Source of the DNA: Desulfosporosinus sp. BRH_c37
GTDB lineage: Bacteria; Bacillota; Desulfitobacteriia; Desulfitobacteriales; Desulfitobacteriaceae
DNA: 46,712 bases
Direction of reading: 5' to 3'
Assembly: GCA_001516045.1 (NCBI GenBank)
Contig: LOEW01000058.1
Coordinates: forward strand, 1 to 46,712
In this document: piece after piece, positions 32,022 to 40,883 of the stretch
Layout: every line of letters begins with the position of its first letter
How positions within the stretch are numbered: position 1 is the stretch's first letter
Position numbers and translations under genes: made by a program
Notes under the pieces: model-generated
What the model saw: only the letters and a program-made list of their open reading frames with translations
The model's database searches: none
What the model was told of the DNA's origin: nothing

Positions 32022-32315
32022 ATTATAGATTAAGTGTGAGGTTAGAAGAAAAACGTAGATTTGACTTATATGTTTGATAATGGTCGCAAGTGGAAGGAAT
32101 AGTTTTCTCACGGGAGGTGAAGGAAGTCCTCTATACTCATCCAATAATTATAAGTTTGAGATCAGACTCTCCAATTTTGTTATTTTACAAATAACACCAA
32201 TGAGGTCTAATAAGACTTGACCAAGGTTGTAAAAAGTAGAAACATACAAGTTAAAATTATTAGTTGGTAAAGGGGGAAAGTAACTGGGGGAAATGGTAAA
32301 CCCAGTTAATCAATA

Positions 32316-34613
32316 ATGGAGGAATTTAGTGTTATAGGCAAAAGTGTTCCTAGGACAGATGCCTGGGACAAAGTAATCGGGCGGGCCGTATACACCGACG
32401 ATATGAAGCTGCCTAACATGCTTTATGGGAAGTTACTCAGAAGTCCTCATGCACATGCGCGTGTTCTGAATGTAAATATTGAAAAAGCTTTAAAGTTGCC
32501 GGGTGTCAAAGCAATCATGACTGGGAAGGATATTCTTCCTGTCAAATACGGAATTGTACCTTTTGCACAGGACGAGTACGGCCTAGCTATTGACAAGGTT
32601 CGCTACGTAGGAGATGAAGTAGCAGCTGTAGCGGCTGTGGACCAAGAGACTGCAGAAGCAGCAATAGAACTGATTGAAGTGGAATACGAGCTGTTGCCAG
32701 CAGTTTTTACAATTGAAGATGCCCTGAAACCAGGAGCCCCAGACATCCATGACGGTCCCAAAGTTAAAAATAATGTTAGCATTCAATACCGAAAAGAATT
32801 TGGCAATATCGAACAAGGCTTTGCTGAAGCGTACCATATTCGGGAAGACGTTTTTAGAACACATGGCCAGTATCATGCCCCAATGGAACCTCACGCGGCT
32901 ATTGCTATGTATGAACCGAGCGGCAAACTTACCCTATGGTCCAGTACCCAGATCCCTTATTTCTTAAGGCACAACTTAGCCAGTACTTTGGGTATTACGG
33001 AAGATCGCGTGCGCGTGATCAAGCCAGCCGTCGGCGGAGGCTTTGGTGTCAAAATCGATATGTACTCCAAAGATTTCTGTGCCGCTTTTCTTTCTATGAA
33101 AACAGGAAGGCCAGTCAAATTTCTTTATGACCGAGAAGAAGCACAAACCTGTGTACGGGGCAGGCATCCAGCTATCCTTAAAGTACGTACTGGCGTTTTC
33201 AAGGATGGCCGGATCAGTTCCCAGCACATCGACCTTACCGTGGACGGTGGGGCCTATAACAGTACAGCCCCGCTAATCATCACCCTGTCCGGTTACTTTG
33301 GTATGATCCCCTATTACCTACCCAATCTGGTCTTAGACGCTAAGCACGTCTATACAAATAAACAGGCAAACGGAGCTATGCGGGGACACGGCGCTCCACA
33401 GATGCGCTATGCTATCGAATGTCAAGCCGATATGCTTGCTGCAGACTTAGGTATGGATGCTATAGATTTTCGTAGGATCAATGCCTTGGAAGCCGGCAGC
33501 CCGAACCCTGCTAAAATGATTCTACGGACTTGTGGATTTAAGGAGAGCTTGGATAAAGCTGCAGAAGCTATTGGCTGGAAGGAAAAGCGCGGCCGCGGGA
33601 ATTATAGGGGTGTTGGCGTGGGAGGCTCTGGATGGGCTTCAGGTGTTAACAATATGAGCCACATTGGTGGCGGCGCGGTTGTTAAGTTGGAAAAAACCGG
33701 TGGGGTTACAGTGCTCACAGGTGCTGCGGATATCGGACAAGGTGCGGAAAGCGTCATAGCGCAAATTGTTGCCGAGGAATTAGGTGTTTCCTTTGCAAAG
33801 GTTAGGGTTGTCGCAGCAGATACAGATGTCTGTCCGTTAGACTCGGGGACGTTTGGTAGCGGAGTAACAGTTAGATCCGGCAAAGCGGCTCAGCTTGCTG
33901 CCCGGGATATCAAAAAGACAATTTTACAAGTTGTAGCGAAGGAAATCGGGGCCGATCCAGAAGAAATGACGATTAGAGAAGACAAGATCCTGCTTCGTGG
34001 TGAATTCAAAATGGACATTAACAAAGCTGTAAAACTAGTTCAGTATGCTGATATTCAAGTTCCTATGATAGGCCGGGGCTATTATCAACTGCCGGCCAAA
34101 GAGCCAACCACGTTGCTGCGAGATAATGGCGATATCTCCGGCTCCTATAGCTTCGGAACACAGGCTTGTGAAGTAGAAGTAGACCCCAAAACAGGTCGGG
34201 TTACAATCATTAAAATTGTGACGGCAGACGATGCTGGCAGGGCCTTGAACCCAGATCAGGTAGAGGGTCAGATAGAAGGAGCGGTTATGACAGGAATAGG
34301 CCACACCCTCTATGAAGATCCTGACTTCGACATGGGAAATGGCCAAAACCGTAGTGTGTCGTTTATCGATTATAAGCTTCCCACGGCGGCTGATGCCCCT
34401 CCTCAAGGAGTAATCCACGTCGAAACGAATGACCCGGTAGGGCCTTTTGGCGCTAAAGAATGTGGGGAAGGCGCAACCATCTACACTGCACCAGCTATCG
34501 TGAACGCTATTACTGACGCTATTGGCGTAAGGATTATGGATCTACCGATAACTCCAGAAAAGATTTTGAAGGCACTAAAAGAAAAAAATGACAAGGGGAG
34601 GAAGGAAGCATGA
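32316..34613 (+). CDS. hcrA: 4-Hydroxybenzoyl-CoA reductase, molybdenum (alpha) subunit
   Basis: A 765-residue xanthine-oxidase-family large subunit, close to the 769 residues of Thauera HcrA. Residues 1-110 hold the KVIGRAVYTDDMKLPNMLYGK domain; the molybdopterin region includes PAVGGGFGVKIDMYSKD and ANGAMRGHGAPQ; the catalytic glutamate is in GPFGAKECGEGATI near residue 715. It removes the phenolic hydroxyl of 4-hydroxybenzoyl-CoA, giving benzoyl-CoA, with ferredoxin-type electrons. Identity as Hcr rather than a xanthine or nicotinate dehydrogenase rests on the Fe-S insertion in the next gene. ATG 32316 has a weak ribosome site. The stop overlaps hcrB by 4 nt. Confidence 0.9.
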   Translation: MEEFSVIGKSVPRTDAWDKVIGRAVYTDDMKLPNMLYGKLLRSPHAHARVLNVNIEKALKLPGVKAIMTGKDILPVKYGIVPFAQDEYGLAIDKVRYVGDEVAAVAAVDQETAEAAIELIEVEYELLPAVFTIEDALKPGAPDIHDGPKVKNNVSIQYRKEFGNIEQGFAEAYHIREDVFRTHGQYHAPMEPHAAIAMYEPSGKLTLWSSTQIPYFLRHNLASTLGITEDRVRVIKPAVGGGFGVKIDMYSKDFCAAFLSMKTGRPVKFLYDREEAQTCVRGRHPAILKVRTGVFKDGRISSQHIDLTVDGGAYNSTAPLIITLSGYFGMIPYYLPNLVLDAKHVYTNKQANGAMRGHGAPQMRYAIECQADMLAADLGMDAIDFRRINALEAGSPNPAKMILRTCGFKESLDKAAEAIGWKEKRGRGNYRGVGVGGSGWASGVNNMSHIGGGAVVKLEKTGGVTVLTGAADIGQGAESVIAQIVAEELGVSFAKVRVVAADTDVCPLDSGTFGSGVTVRSGKAAQLAARDIKKTILQVVAKEIGADPEEMTIREDKILLRGEFKMDINKAVKLVQYADIQVPMIGRGYYQLPAKEPTTLLRDNGDISGSYSFGTQACEVEVDPKTGRVTIIKIVTADDAGRALNPDQVEGQIEGAVMTGIGHTLYEDPDFDMGNGQNRSVSFIDYKLPTAADAPPQGVIHVETNDPVGPFGAKECGEGATIYTAPAIVNAITDAIGVRIMDLPITPEKILKALKEKNDKGRKEA

Positions 34614-35614
34614 CGCTGCCGGCCTTAGAATATTATCGTCCTCAAACCTTAAAAGAGGGTTTAACCCTATTAAAAGAACAAGCAGGAAAAGTTCGCCCCT
34701 TGGCTGGGGGAACAGACCTATTAAACAATATGAAAGTGGGGCTCAATCCTGCGGAAGTTCTCGTTGATCTTACGGGTATCGAAACGCTTTCGGTAATAGA
34801 ATGTTCAGTCGATAAGCAGATCATTGCAGGAGGTACTGCAACTATTTGGAACTTAATCCACCAGCCAGAAGTTAAAAAGAGTCTGACAGCACTTTATCAA
34901 GCCGGCATTGGAGTAGGCGCTGTCCAACACCAGCAGATGGGCACTCTTGGTGGAAACCTCTGCCAAGACACCCGTTGTTGGTTTTATAATCAGACTCGTC
35001 ATTGGAGAAAGTCCCACCCGTTATGCTATAAGACTGGTGGAGATCAATGCCTGGTAATGAAAAAGTCTGAAAGGTGCCATGCTGCCTATTGTAGTGATTT
35101 GGCACCAGCCTTAATTGCTTATGGAGCAACAATTAAGCTTTCTTCTTTAGAAAGTGAGAGGATAATCCCCTTAGCTGAATTTTATACAGGAGAGGGTAAA
35201 ACGCCAACTAACATTAAACCTGGAGAAATCATCAGCGAAATCACTATTCCACAAAGCGCCTGGAAGACCAAAAGTGCCTATATCAAACTCCGTTCACGCA
35301 AAAGCATAGACTTTCCTCAGGCTGGTGTAGCCGTGGTTGTCAGCGAAGAAGGCGGACTAGTCATGGACGTTAGTCTCGCACTTACTGCTCTAGAGAGTGG
35401 ACCTGTGTTGGCCAAAGGTATAGGAGAGATTTTCCGTGGTTTGAAGACAGAAGATCTAGATGCAGGAAAGATTTCTGCATTAGCCCAAGAATGTGCAGCA
35501 ATTGCCATAAAAAATGTTCTTCCAGTGGCTAATATGTCCTATAGACCCAGCTATCGCCGCCAAATGGTGGGAGTGTTGATCGAGGAAACCTTAAAGAAAA
35601 TATTTGTTCAATAG
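34610..35614 (+). CDS. hcrB: 4-Hydroxybenzoyl-CoA reductase, FAD/[4Fe-4S] (beta) subunit
   Basis: A 334-residue CoxM-type FAD subunit. N-terminal FAD motifs are RPLAGGTDLLNNMK (about 29-42) and GTLGGNLCQDTR. Most xanthine oxidase relatives lack what follows here: an insertion with Cys123, Cys139, Cys147 and Cys156, spaced 16-8-9, identical to the spacing of the [4Fe-4S] ligands Cys122/138/146/155 of Thauera HcrB. That extra cluster lets low-potential electrons run in reverse to the molybdenum site and is diagnostic of 4-hydroxybenzoyl-CoA reductase. Start ATG 34610 overlaps the hcrA stop (ATGA) with GGGGAGG upstream. Confidence 0.95.
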   Translation: MTLPALEYYRPQTLKEGLTLLKEQAGKVRPLAGGTDLLNNMKVGLNPAEVLVDLTGIETLSVIECSVDKQIIAGGTATIWNLIHQPEVKKSLTALYQAGIGVGAVQHQQMGTLGGNLCQDTRCWFYNQTRHWRKSHPLCYKTGGDQCLVMKKSERCHAAYCSDLAPALIAYGATIKLSSLESERIIPLAEFYTGEGKTPTNIKPGEIISEITIPQSAWKTKSAYIKLRSRKSIDFPQAGVAVVVSEEGGLVMDVSLALTALESGPVLAKGIGEIFRGLKTEDLDAGKISALAQECAAIAIKNVLPVANMSYRPSYRRQMVGVLIEETLKKIFVQ

Positions 35615-35636
35615 TATCCGAAAAAGGGGTGAGATT

Positions 35637-36113
35637 ATGAGTAGTAACAAAAAAGTAATCGTCTTAAATGTCAACAATCAGGAATATGAAGTGCTAGTCA
35701 AACCACAGGAGACTTTACTAGAGGTGCTGAGAGAGACTGTTGGACTAACAGGAACAAAGTCAGGGTGTAATGAAGGTAGCTGTGGGGCTTGTACTGTATT
35801 AGTAGAGAATAAGCCTACTCTAGCATGTTCCACCTTAGCAATCGCGGCCGAAGGCAAAGAAATAATGACGATTGAAGGGTTGGCAGGAGAAGATGGCAAA
35901 CTGCATCCAGTTCAACAGTCCTTTGTAGAAAACGGTGCTATTCAATGCGGGTTCTGCACACCCGGAATGGTGTTATCTGCCAAGAGCCTTTTAGACAGAA
36001 ATTCTAAACCTAATGAAGAGGAGATCAAAGAAGCCTTAGGAGGCAATCTCTGCCGCTGTACAGGTTATGCCAAAATTATCAAAGCAGTTCAAATTGCTGC
36101 TATTGTGAAGTAA
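35637..36113 (+). CDS. hcrC: 4-Hydroxybenzoyl-CoA reductase, [2Fe-2S] (gamma) subunit
   Basis: A 158-residue two-cluster ferredoxin-like subunit. The plant-type [2Fe-2S] motif is GCNEGSCGACTVLVENKPTLAC, split here as CNEGSC..C..C, and the second cluster motif is QCGFCTPGM..GNLCRCTGY. Length and order (A-B-C) fit an hcr operon. ATG 35637 is chosen over the upstream TTG at 35604 because AAGGGGTGA precedes it and homologues start here. It delivers electrons to the beta subunit's FAD and the molybdenum centre. Confidence 0.93.
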   Translation: MSSNKKVIVLNVNNQEYEVLVKPQETLLEVLRETVGLTGTKSGCNEGSCGACTVLVENKPTLACSTLAIAAEGKEIMTIEGLAGEDGKLHPVQQSFVENGAIQCGFCTPGMVLSAKSLLDRNSKPNEEEIKEALGGNLCRCTGYAKIIKAVQIAAIVK

Positions 36114-36142
36114 AGACCCACTCGCTTAGCAACTTTGTGGTA

Positions 36143-36187
36143 AACGACTACTTGCTTTGAGGTCCTACCTCAAAGCAAGTAGTCGTT
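36143..36187. other. Perfect 21-bp stem with 3-base loop after hcrC
   Basis: AACGACTACTTGCTTTGAGGT (36143-36163) and its exact complement (36167-36187) flank CCT. No T-run follows on either strand, so it is not a standard terminator. It may still end or protect the hcr transcript, or be a small palindromic element. The rest of 36114-36385 is AT-rich without a clear promoter. Confidence 0.6.
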
Positions 36188-36385
36188 AAATCACCGCCCA
36201 AATGGGTTTCCAAGATCTTAGCAAGTTTTGGTAATCAATACCTATCGGGTGGTGTTAAGGGCGTGTTAATATCGGATTATCTATTAATTTTTTTTAAAAA
36301 CAATTTACTGATTATTCATAATTTTTGTGCTATTATTAGTGGACACCTAATAAAGGTAGGGATAGAAAAAACAGGAGGTGTTGTA

Positions 36386-37723
36386 ATGGGTCAAGAGGTC
36401 GATTATTCGAGTAAAGAAGAGATTAAGAAAGTCCAATTACAAAAATTAAATGACTTATTAATGTTTGTTAACCAAAATAATGCTTTTTACAGTGCTAAAT
36501 ATCTGGGTATTAAGTTCCCGCTTAATTCACTTGCTGAACTAGAAAACTTACCCTTTTCAACTAAAAAGGAATTTGTCAATGATCAAGATGATTTCCCACC
36601 TTTAGGTAAGAATCATAGCTACCCTGAAGAAAATTACATTAGATATCACCAAACTTCGGGTACAACAGGTAGGCCATTAAAAGTACTCGATACTGCAGAA
36701 AGCTGGGATTGGCTGGCAGACTGTTGGGTAAAAGTGTTTCGTTCGGTTGGAGTTACTAAACATGATCGATTATTTTTGGCCTTTTCCTTCGGTCCATTTA
36801 TTGGTTTTTGGACAGCCTACGAAGGTGCCAAAAAAGTAGGCGCCTTAGTAATTCCAGGTGGAGGGCAAACTTCCTTGGAAAGATTACAAAGCATTATCAC
36901 TAATAAAGCTACAGTTTTAGTTTGTACCCCAAGTTATGCATTACATATGGAGGAGGTCGCAAAAGAGGCTGGGATTGATTTGAGTCAGACCTCGATCAGA
37001 ATAACTATTCACGCTGGCGAACCTGGAGCCTCAGTCCCAGCAGTAAGAGACAAGATAGAACAAATTTGGGGAGCTGTCTGTTATGATCATTCAGGTATGA
37101 CGGAGGTTGGTGTGGTAAGTTATTCTTGCGCTGCAAAGACTGGGTTACATTGTAATGAGTCTGGGTATATTGTTGAGGTCATTGATCCAGATACCCTTAA
37201 GCCGGTTGCGAACGGAGAAAAAGGAGAACTAGTTCTAACTAATTTAGGACGCTGGGGATATCCTGCAATCCGCTACCGCACGCACGACTTTGTTATTAAA
37301 AATGAGACCATATGTTCTTGCGGAAATCCTAATATACTCCTCCCAGGAGGAATTATTGGTCGCACCGATGACATGATGATCGTGAGAGGGGTTAATATCT
37401 TTCCTCCATCCATCGAGGCAATTCTCCGCGAATTTTTAGAATTAGTTGAGTTTCGCATAGTCTTATATACCATAGCAGGTATGGATCAAGTTAAGGTTGA
37501 GGTCGAACTTAGTGATTATTCAGAGAACAACCAACCTCAAAATAATCAAACCTTAGATAAGATGCGTAAACTTCTGCGCGAACGGATAGGATTACGGATT
37601 GAAGTAGAACTTAAAGCTAGTCATTCCTTACCTCGATTTGAAATGAAAGCCCGTCGTACGATTGATCAGCGCAGTAGTAGAGAAACAAAAAATTTGGGTA
37701 AATCTAATCTAGAGGCCATGTAA
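36386..37723 (+). CDS. Phenylacetate-CoA ligase (PaaK)-family enzyme
   Basis: A 445-residue short adenylate-forming ligase of the PaaK type. The nucleotide loop is HQTSGTTGRPLKVLDT, the central motif YDHSGMTEVGVV, and the hinge segment GRTDDMMIVRGVNIFPPSIEAIL. The C-terminal region ends SLPRFEMKARRTIDQR. ATG 36386 is preceded by AGGAGG at 7 nt; the long upstream frame from 36263 has no ribosome site and is hydrophobic nonsense. PaaK relatives activate phenylacetate, but family members near other aromatic pathways activate hydroxyphenylacetates or benzoates. Placed between hcrABC and a TRAP importer, it may activate the imported acid. Confidence 0.82.
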   Translation: MGQEVDYSSKEEIKKVQLQKLNDLLMFVNQNNAFYSAKYLGIKFPLNSLAELENLPFSTKKEFVNDQDDFPPLGKNHSYPEENYIRYHQTSGTTGRPLKVLDTAESWDWLADCWVKVFRSVGVTKHDRLFLAFSFGPFIGFWTAYEGAKKVGALVIPGGGQTSLERLQSIITNKATVLVCTPSYALHMEEVAKEAGIDLSQTSIRITIHAGEPGASVPAVRDKIEQIWGAVCYDHSGMTEVGVVSYSCAAKTGLHCNESGYIVEVIDPDTLKPVANGEKGELVLTNLGRWGYPAIRYRTHDFVIKNETICSCGNPNILLPGGIIGRTDDMMIVRGVNIFPPSIEAILREFLELVEFRIVLYTIAGMDQVKVEVELSDYSENNQPQNNQTLDKMRKLLRERIGLRIEVELKASHSLPRFEMKARRTIDQRSSRETKNLGKSNLEAM

Positions 37724-37860
37724 AGTTTGTATTTATATTAATCAAAGGGGGTGAATTGACATCAGCACACCCTGAAGAAGATCTTAGATAATTTATTGGA
37801 AGAAGAGATCAGTTAAATTCAACCCCCTCGGTAAAATCAGAATTAAAGGAGATGTATCAT

Positions 37861-38940
37861 ATGATCACGAGAAAAAGAAGAATAGGCATTTTCTCATTAG
37901 CAATAAGTTTGTTGTTAAGCGTAGCGGGATGTGGAGCAAGCCCTAGTAATTCTGCTCCTGCTACTCCTGCTGCTGAAGCACCTAAACCAATAGAATTAAA
38001 GCTGGCTCACTTTTTTCCTGCTACCCATACAGCTGAAAAAGACATTGCTCAAGGTTGGATAAAAGCTGTAGAAAAAGCGACTAATGGTCGGGTTAAAATC
38101 ACAAGTTATCCTGCTGAAACTCTTTTGAAATCCGCCGAAACCTACGAGGGGGTCGTTAAGGGAGTCGCTGATATTGGAATGTCCGCTTATGCCTACACTC
38201 GCGGACGTTTCCCAGTCGTTGAAACCTTTTTATTGCCAGGTATTGGTAACAAAAATTCCAAGACGGCTAGTCTTGCGCTGATGGATGGAATCAAAACTTT
38301 GAACCCTAAAGAGTTACAGGATACTCACCACCTCTTTAGTTGGGCTACTGGCCCAGGAAATTTAATGTCCCAGACCCCAATGCGGGAATTGAAGGATATC
38401 AAAGGACTGGGGATTGGAGCAACTGCTGGCCCCAGAGGGGATGCAATTAAATTATTAGGAGCTACCCCAATCACTATGCCGATGCCCGAATGGTATGAAG
38501 CACTGCAAAAAGGTATCATGAAAGGCGGAGTTGCTCCGCTAGAATCAATGCAGGGTTTTAGATTGGGTGAAGTCACTGGAAATTATATTACCATGACCCC
38601 TTTCCTTTACAATCAAGCCTTCTTCTTAACCATGAATCTGGCAAAGTGGAATACTATCCCCGCTGATGTTCAAAAACAAATCACAGAAGCTACCGCAACT
38701 TTTTACGCTGCCAATGTGCCCAGTATGTTTGATAAAATTAATGAAGCTGGCTTAAAATGGACCCAAGACAAAAAGAAAGTAGAAATAATTAACCTCTCTG
38801 ATGCTGAAACAGCAAAATGGATAGAGTTAATCAAACCGCTTCAAACTGAATATGTTACCTTTTTAAACGGTAAGGGCTTAGAAGGAGAAAAGATATTAAG
38901 TACTGTGAAAGACTTAGCTGATAAAAATAATAAGCTCTAA
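37861..38940 (+). CDS. dctP: TRAP transporter substrate-binding lipoprotein
   Basis: A 359-residue DctP-family protein. The signal MITRKRRIGIFSLAISLLLS ends in lipobox SVAGC, so it is a surface-anchored lipoprotein. The body shows ELKLAHFFPATHTAEKDIAQGW and VKGVADIGMSAYAYTRGRFP, typical of TRAP receptors. ATG 37861 is chosen because GGAG at 37848-37851 is 9 nt upstream, while ATG 37852 touches it. The conserved arginine that binds a carboxylate is probably in TAGPRGDAIKLLGA. It starts the dctPQM set; a carboxylated aromatic acid is a plausible ligand. Confidence 0.88.
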   Translation: MITRKRRIGIFSLAISLLLSVAGCGASPSNSAPATPAAEAPKPIELKLAHFFPATHTAEKDIAQGWIKAVEKATNGRVKITSYPAETLLKSAETYEGVVKGVADIGMSAYAYTRGRFPVVETFLLPGIGNKNSKTASLALMDGIKTLNPKELQDTHHLFSWATGPGNLMSQTPMRELKDIKGLGIGATAGPRGDAIKLLGATPITMPMPEWYEALQKGIMKGGVAPLESMQGFRLGEVTGNYITMTPFLYNQAFFLTMNLAKWNTIPADVQKQITEATATFYAANVPSMFDKINEAGLKWTQDKKKVEIINLSDAETAKWIELIKPLQTEYVTFLNGKGLEGEKILSTVKDLADKNNKL

Positions 38941-38953
38941 CAAAAGTACTATG

Positions 38954-39013
38954 ACGAGGGCCTCAAGTCTCTGAGGAATTTAAATGCAACCTTAGGTACT
39001 TGGCCCTCGTTTT
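38954..39013 (+). terminator. Partial terminator/attenuator between dctP and dctQ
   Basis: ACGAGGGCC-(TC)-AAGT from 38954 pairs with ACTTGGCCCTCGT ending at 39010, with an inner CTGAGG/CCTTAG stem and a following TTTT. It would end part of the transcripts after dctP, giving more receptor than membrane subunits, a common arrangement for TRAP operons. Confidence 0.7.
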
Positions 39014-39087
39014 AATTATTTAAGCAAATACATGCTTGCCCTAAAGCTCGGCAGGCTATGTCTTTTAATACTCAAGGAGGAGATAAA

Positions 39088-39573
39088 ATGGGCATCGTAA
39101 GCAGAATTGCAGGAAGGTTAAGTTATTTCCTTGACCATCTAGCGAGATGGTTTGTAGTTGCTTTAATGGTACTGGTCGTTGGCAATGTCATCCTACGTGC
39201 GTTTGGAAGTCCGATACTTGGTACCATTGAATGGGCAGAATTTCTGGCAGCGATCGCCATAGGTCTTTCTCTAGCTTATTGCGGAGCACAAGGCGGACAC
39301 ATTGCTTTGGAGTTTTTGGTGGAAAAGCTTAGTATAAAGGCGCAAGCTTTGCTCCAGGTAGTGATCGATTTCCTCGTTGTGGTTTTTTTGAGTCTATCTT
39401 TTTGGAGAATTATTCTCTACGCGAACGATCTGAAGCTGAGCGGACAGGTCTCCCTGACTACGAAAACTCCCTATTACCTGTTTATCTATGTAATTGCTTT
39501 TGGTTTTTTAGCTTATGCCCTCGTAGTTTTAGGGTCTATGCTTGATAATTTCAGAAAGGGGGTGCAGAGGTGA
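39088..39573 (+). CDS. dctQ: TRAP transporter small membrane subunit
   Basis: A 161-residue DctQ protein with four predicted membrane helices. The segment ILRAFGSPILGTIEWAEFLAAIAIGLSLAYCGAQGGHIALE contains the family's LG..EW.E and GGHI motifs. ATG 39088 is chosen because AAGGAGG is 7 nt upstream; ATG 39058 lacks a site. The stop overlaps dctM (GTGA). Confidence 0.88.
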   Translation: MGIVSRIAGRLSYFLDHLARWFVVALMVLVVGNVILRAFGSPILGTIEWAEFLAAIAIGLSLAYCGAQGGHIALEFLVEKLSIKAQALLQVVIDFLVVVFLSLSFWRIILYANDLKLSGQVSLTTKTPYYLFIYVIAFGFLAYALVVLGSMLDNFRKGVQR

Positions 39574-40880
39574 GTCCAACCGTAACAGGATTTGTTGGCT
39601 TATTCGCATTTTTATTTTTAATGGTCTTACGGATGCCGATCGCCATCTCTATGGGTATAGTAGGTTTAGCTGGTTTTAGTTATTTGGTATCTCCTGAAGC
39701 TGCCTACCGGATGCTAGCTTCCGAAATTTATACCTCCTTTGCCTCCTACTCGCTGAGCGTTATTCCGATGTTTGTTTTAATGGGCTATTTAGCTTTTCAA
39801 TCTGGCATAGGTAGCCGACTTTTTACGTTTGCCTATAAGACAGTGGGACACTTTAGCGGTGGGCTAGCTATGGCCTGCCAGGTAGCCTGTGCTATTTTCG
39901 GAGCCGTTTGCGGTTCCAGTACGGCGACCACTGCGACGATTGGTTCTATCGCACTTCCAGAAATGAAGAAGTATAATTACGATGATTCACTGGCAACTGC
40001 CAGTGTAGCTGCTGGAGGGGCATTGGGTATCTTAATCCCTCCAAGTACTATCTTTGTAATCTACGGAGTATCTACCGAACAATCGATTGCCAAGTTGTTC
40101 GTGGCTGGCATTGTTCCGGGCATCCTACTGATGATTTCTTACATGCTTGCTATTTATGTAGTGACTAAACGAAATCCTGCTATGTGTCCTGGGTTGAAGC
40201 AGAGAGCCAGTGCTCGCGAGGTGTTTCATGCCCTTCGCGATGGTTTAATAGAAACTATCGCGGTATTTGTTATTTCTATCGGTGGTCTTTTTATGGGCTT
40301 TTTCACGCCCACAGAAGCCGGAGCAGTCGGAGCGGCCGGGGTGTTACTGGTTACTACAATCGGCCGGACAATGACTTGGAAAGGATTTAATCGGGCTTTA
40401 GCGGATACAACCAAAACTACAGCCATGATCTTATTTATGGTAGCCGGAGCTATTATCTTCACCCGTTTTTTAGGTATTAGCCGAATTCCAACCGAAATAG
40501 CTGTATGGGTTGGTGACTTAGCGCTGCCACCTTTCTTTATCATGTTAATTGTCTTGTTAATTTATTTATTCTTAGGCTGTCTTATCGAGATGATTCCACT
40601 TATCTTACTGACAATCCCAATTTTTTACCCAATCATCGTGGATGGTCTGGGTTACGACCCCATCTGGTTTGGAGTAATCATCTGTATGATAGTAGCCATT
40701 GGAGTCATAACCCCTCCTGTTGGCATCAACGTCTATGTATGTAAAGGGGTAGCAAAAGATGTTCCACTACAAACCGTTTTCAAAGGGGTCTGGTCTTTTT
40801 TAATTGCTGGCGTACTTTGTACTATTATTATGATTGCCTTCCCTCAAATTGTAACTTTTTTACCTAACTTATTGGATTAG
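39570..40880 (+). CDS. dctM: TRAP transporter large permease
   Basis: A 436-residue DctM protein with about twelve hydrophobic segments and the family motifs RMPIAISMGIVGL, IFGAVCGSSTATTATIGSIALPEM and LGILIPPSTIFVIYGVSTEQS. It carries out sodium- or proton-driven import with DctP and DctQ. GTG 39570 overlaps the dctQ stop and has GGGGGTG upstream. It converges on the next gene with only three bases between the stop codons. Confidence 0.92.
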   Translation: MSPTVTGFVGLFAFLFLMVLRMPIAISMGIVGLAGFSYLVSPEAAYRMLASEIYTSFASYSLSVIPMFVLMGYLAFQSGIGSRLFTFAYKTVGHFSGGLAMACQVACAIFGAVCGSSTATTATIGSIALPEMKKYNYDDSLATASVAAGGALGILIPPSTIFVIYGVSTEQSIAKLFVAGIVPGILLMISYMLAIYVVTKRNPAMCPGLKQRASAREVFHALRDGLIETIAVFVISIGGLFMGFFTPTEAGAVGAAGVLLVTTIGRTMTWKGFNRALADTTKTTAMILFMVAGAIIFTRFLGISRIPTEIAVWVGDLALPPFFIMLIVLLIYLFLGCLIEMIPLILLTIPIFYPIIVDGLGYDPIWFGVIICMIVAIGVITPPVGINVYVCKGVAKDVPLQTVFKGVWSFLIAGVLCTIIMIAFPQIVTFLPNLLD

Positions 40881-40883
40881 AGG

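Larger units (their letters stand above)
31824..32315 (+). other. 492-bp control region in front of hcrABC
   Basis: Contains a stem-loop (31829-31859) and a strong terminator (31864-31910) ending the regulator message, a CCTTG/CAAGG dyad (31940-31956) and the sigma-54 promoter of hcr (32006-32021). The leader from about 32033 to ATG 32316 is some 283 nt long and holds no gene of normal size; a seven-codon frame at 32293-32316 overlaps the hcrA start. Confidence 0.7.

Noticed and set aside
32316..36113. Xanthine or nicotinate dehydrogenase
   Set aside because: The [4Fe-4S] insertion in the FAD subunit with 16-8-9 cysteine spacing is specific to 4-hydroxybenzoyl-CoA reductase.
37745..37820. 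Small frames between the PaaK-type gene and dctP (for example KKILDNLLEEEIS ending near 37816)
   Set aside because: They have no proper start codon or ribosome site in frame; an in-frame stop lies just upstream. A weak GGGGGT/ACCCCC pairing flanks the segment but is too loose to name.
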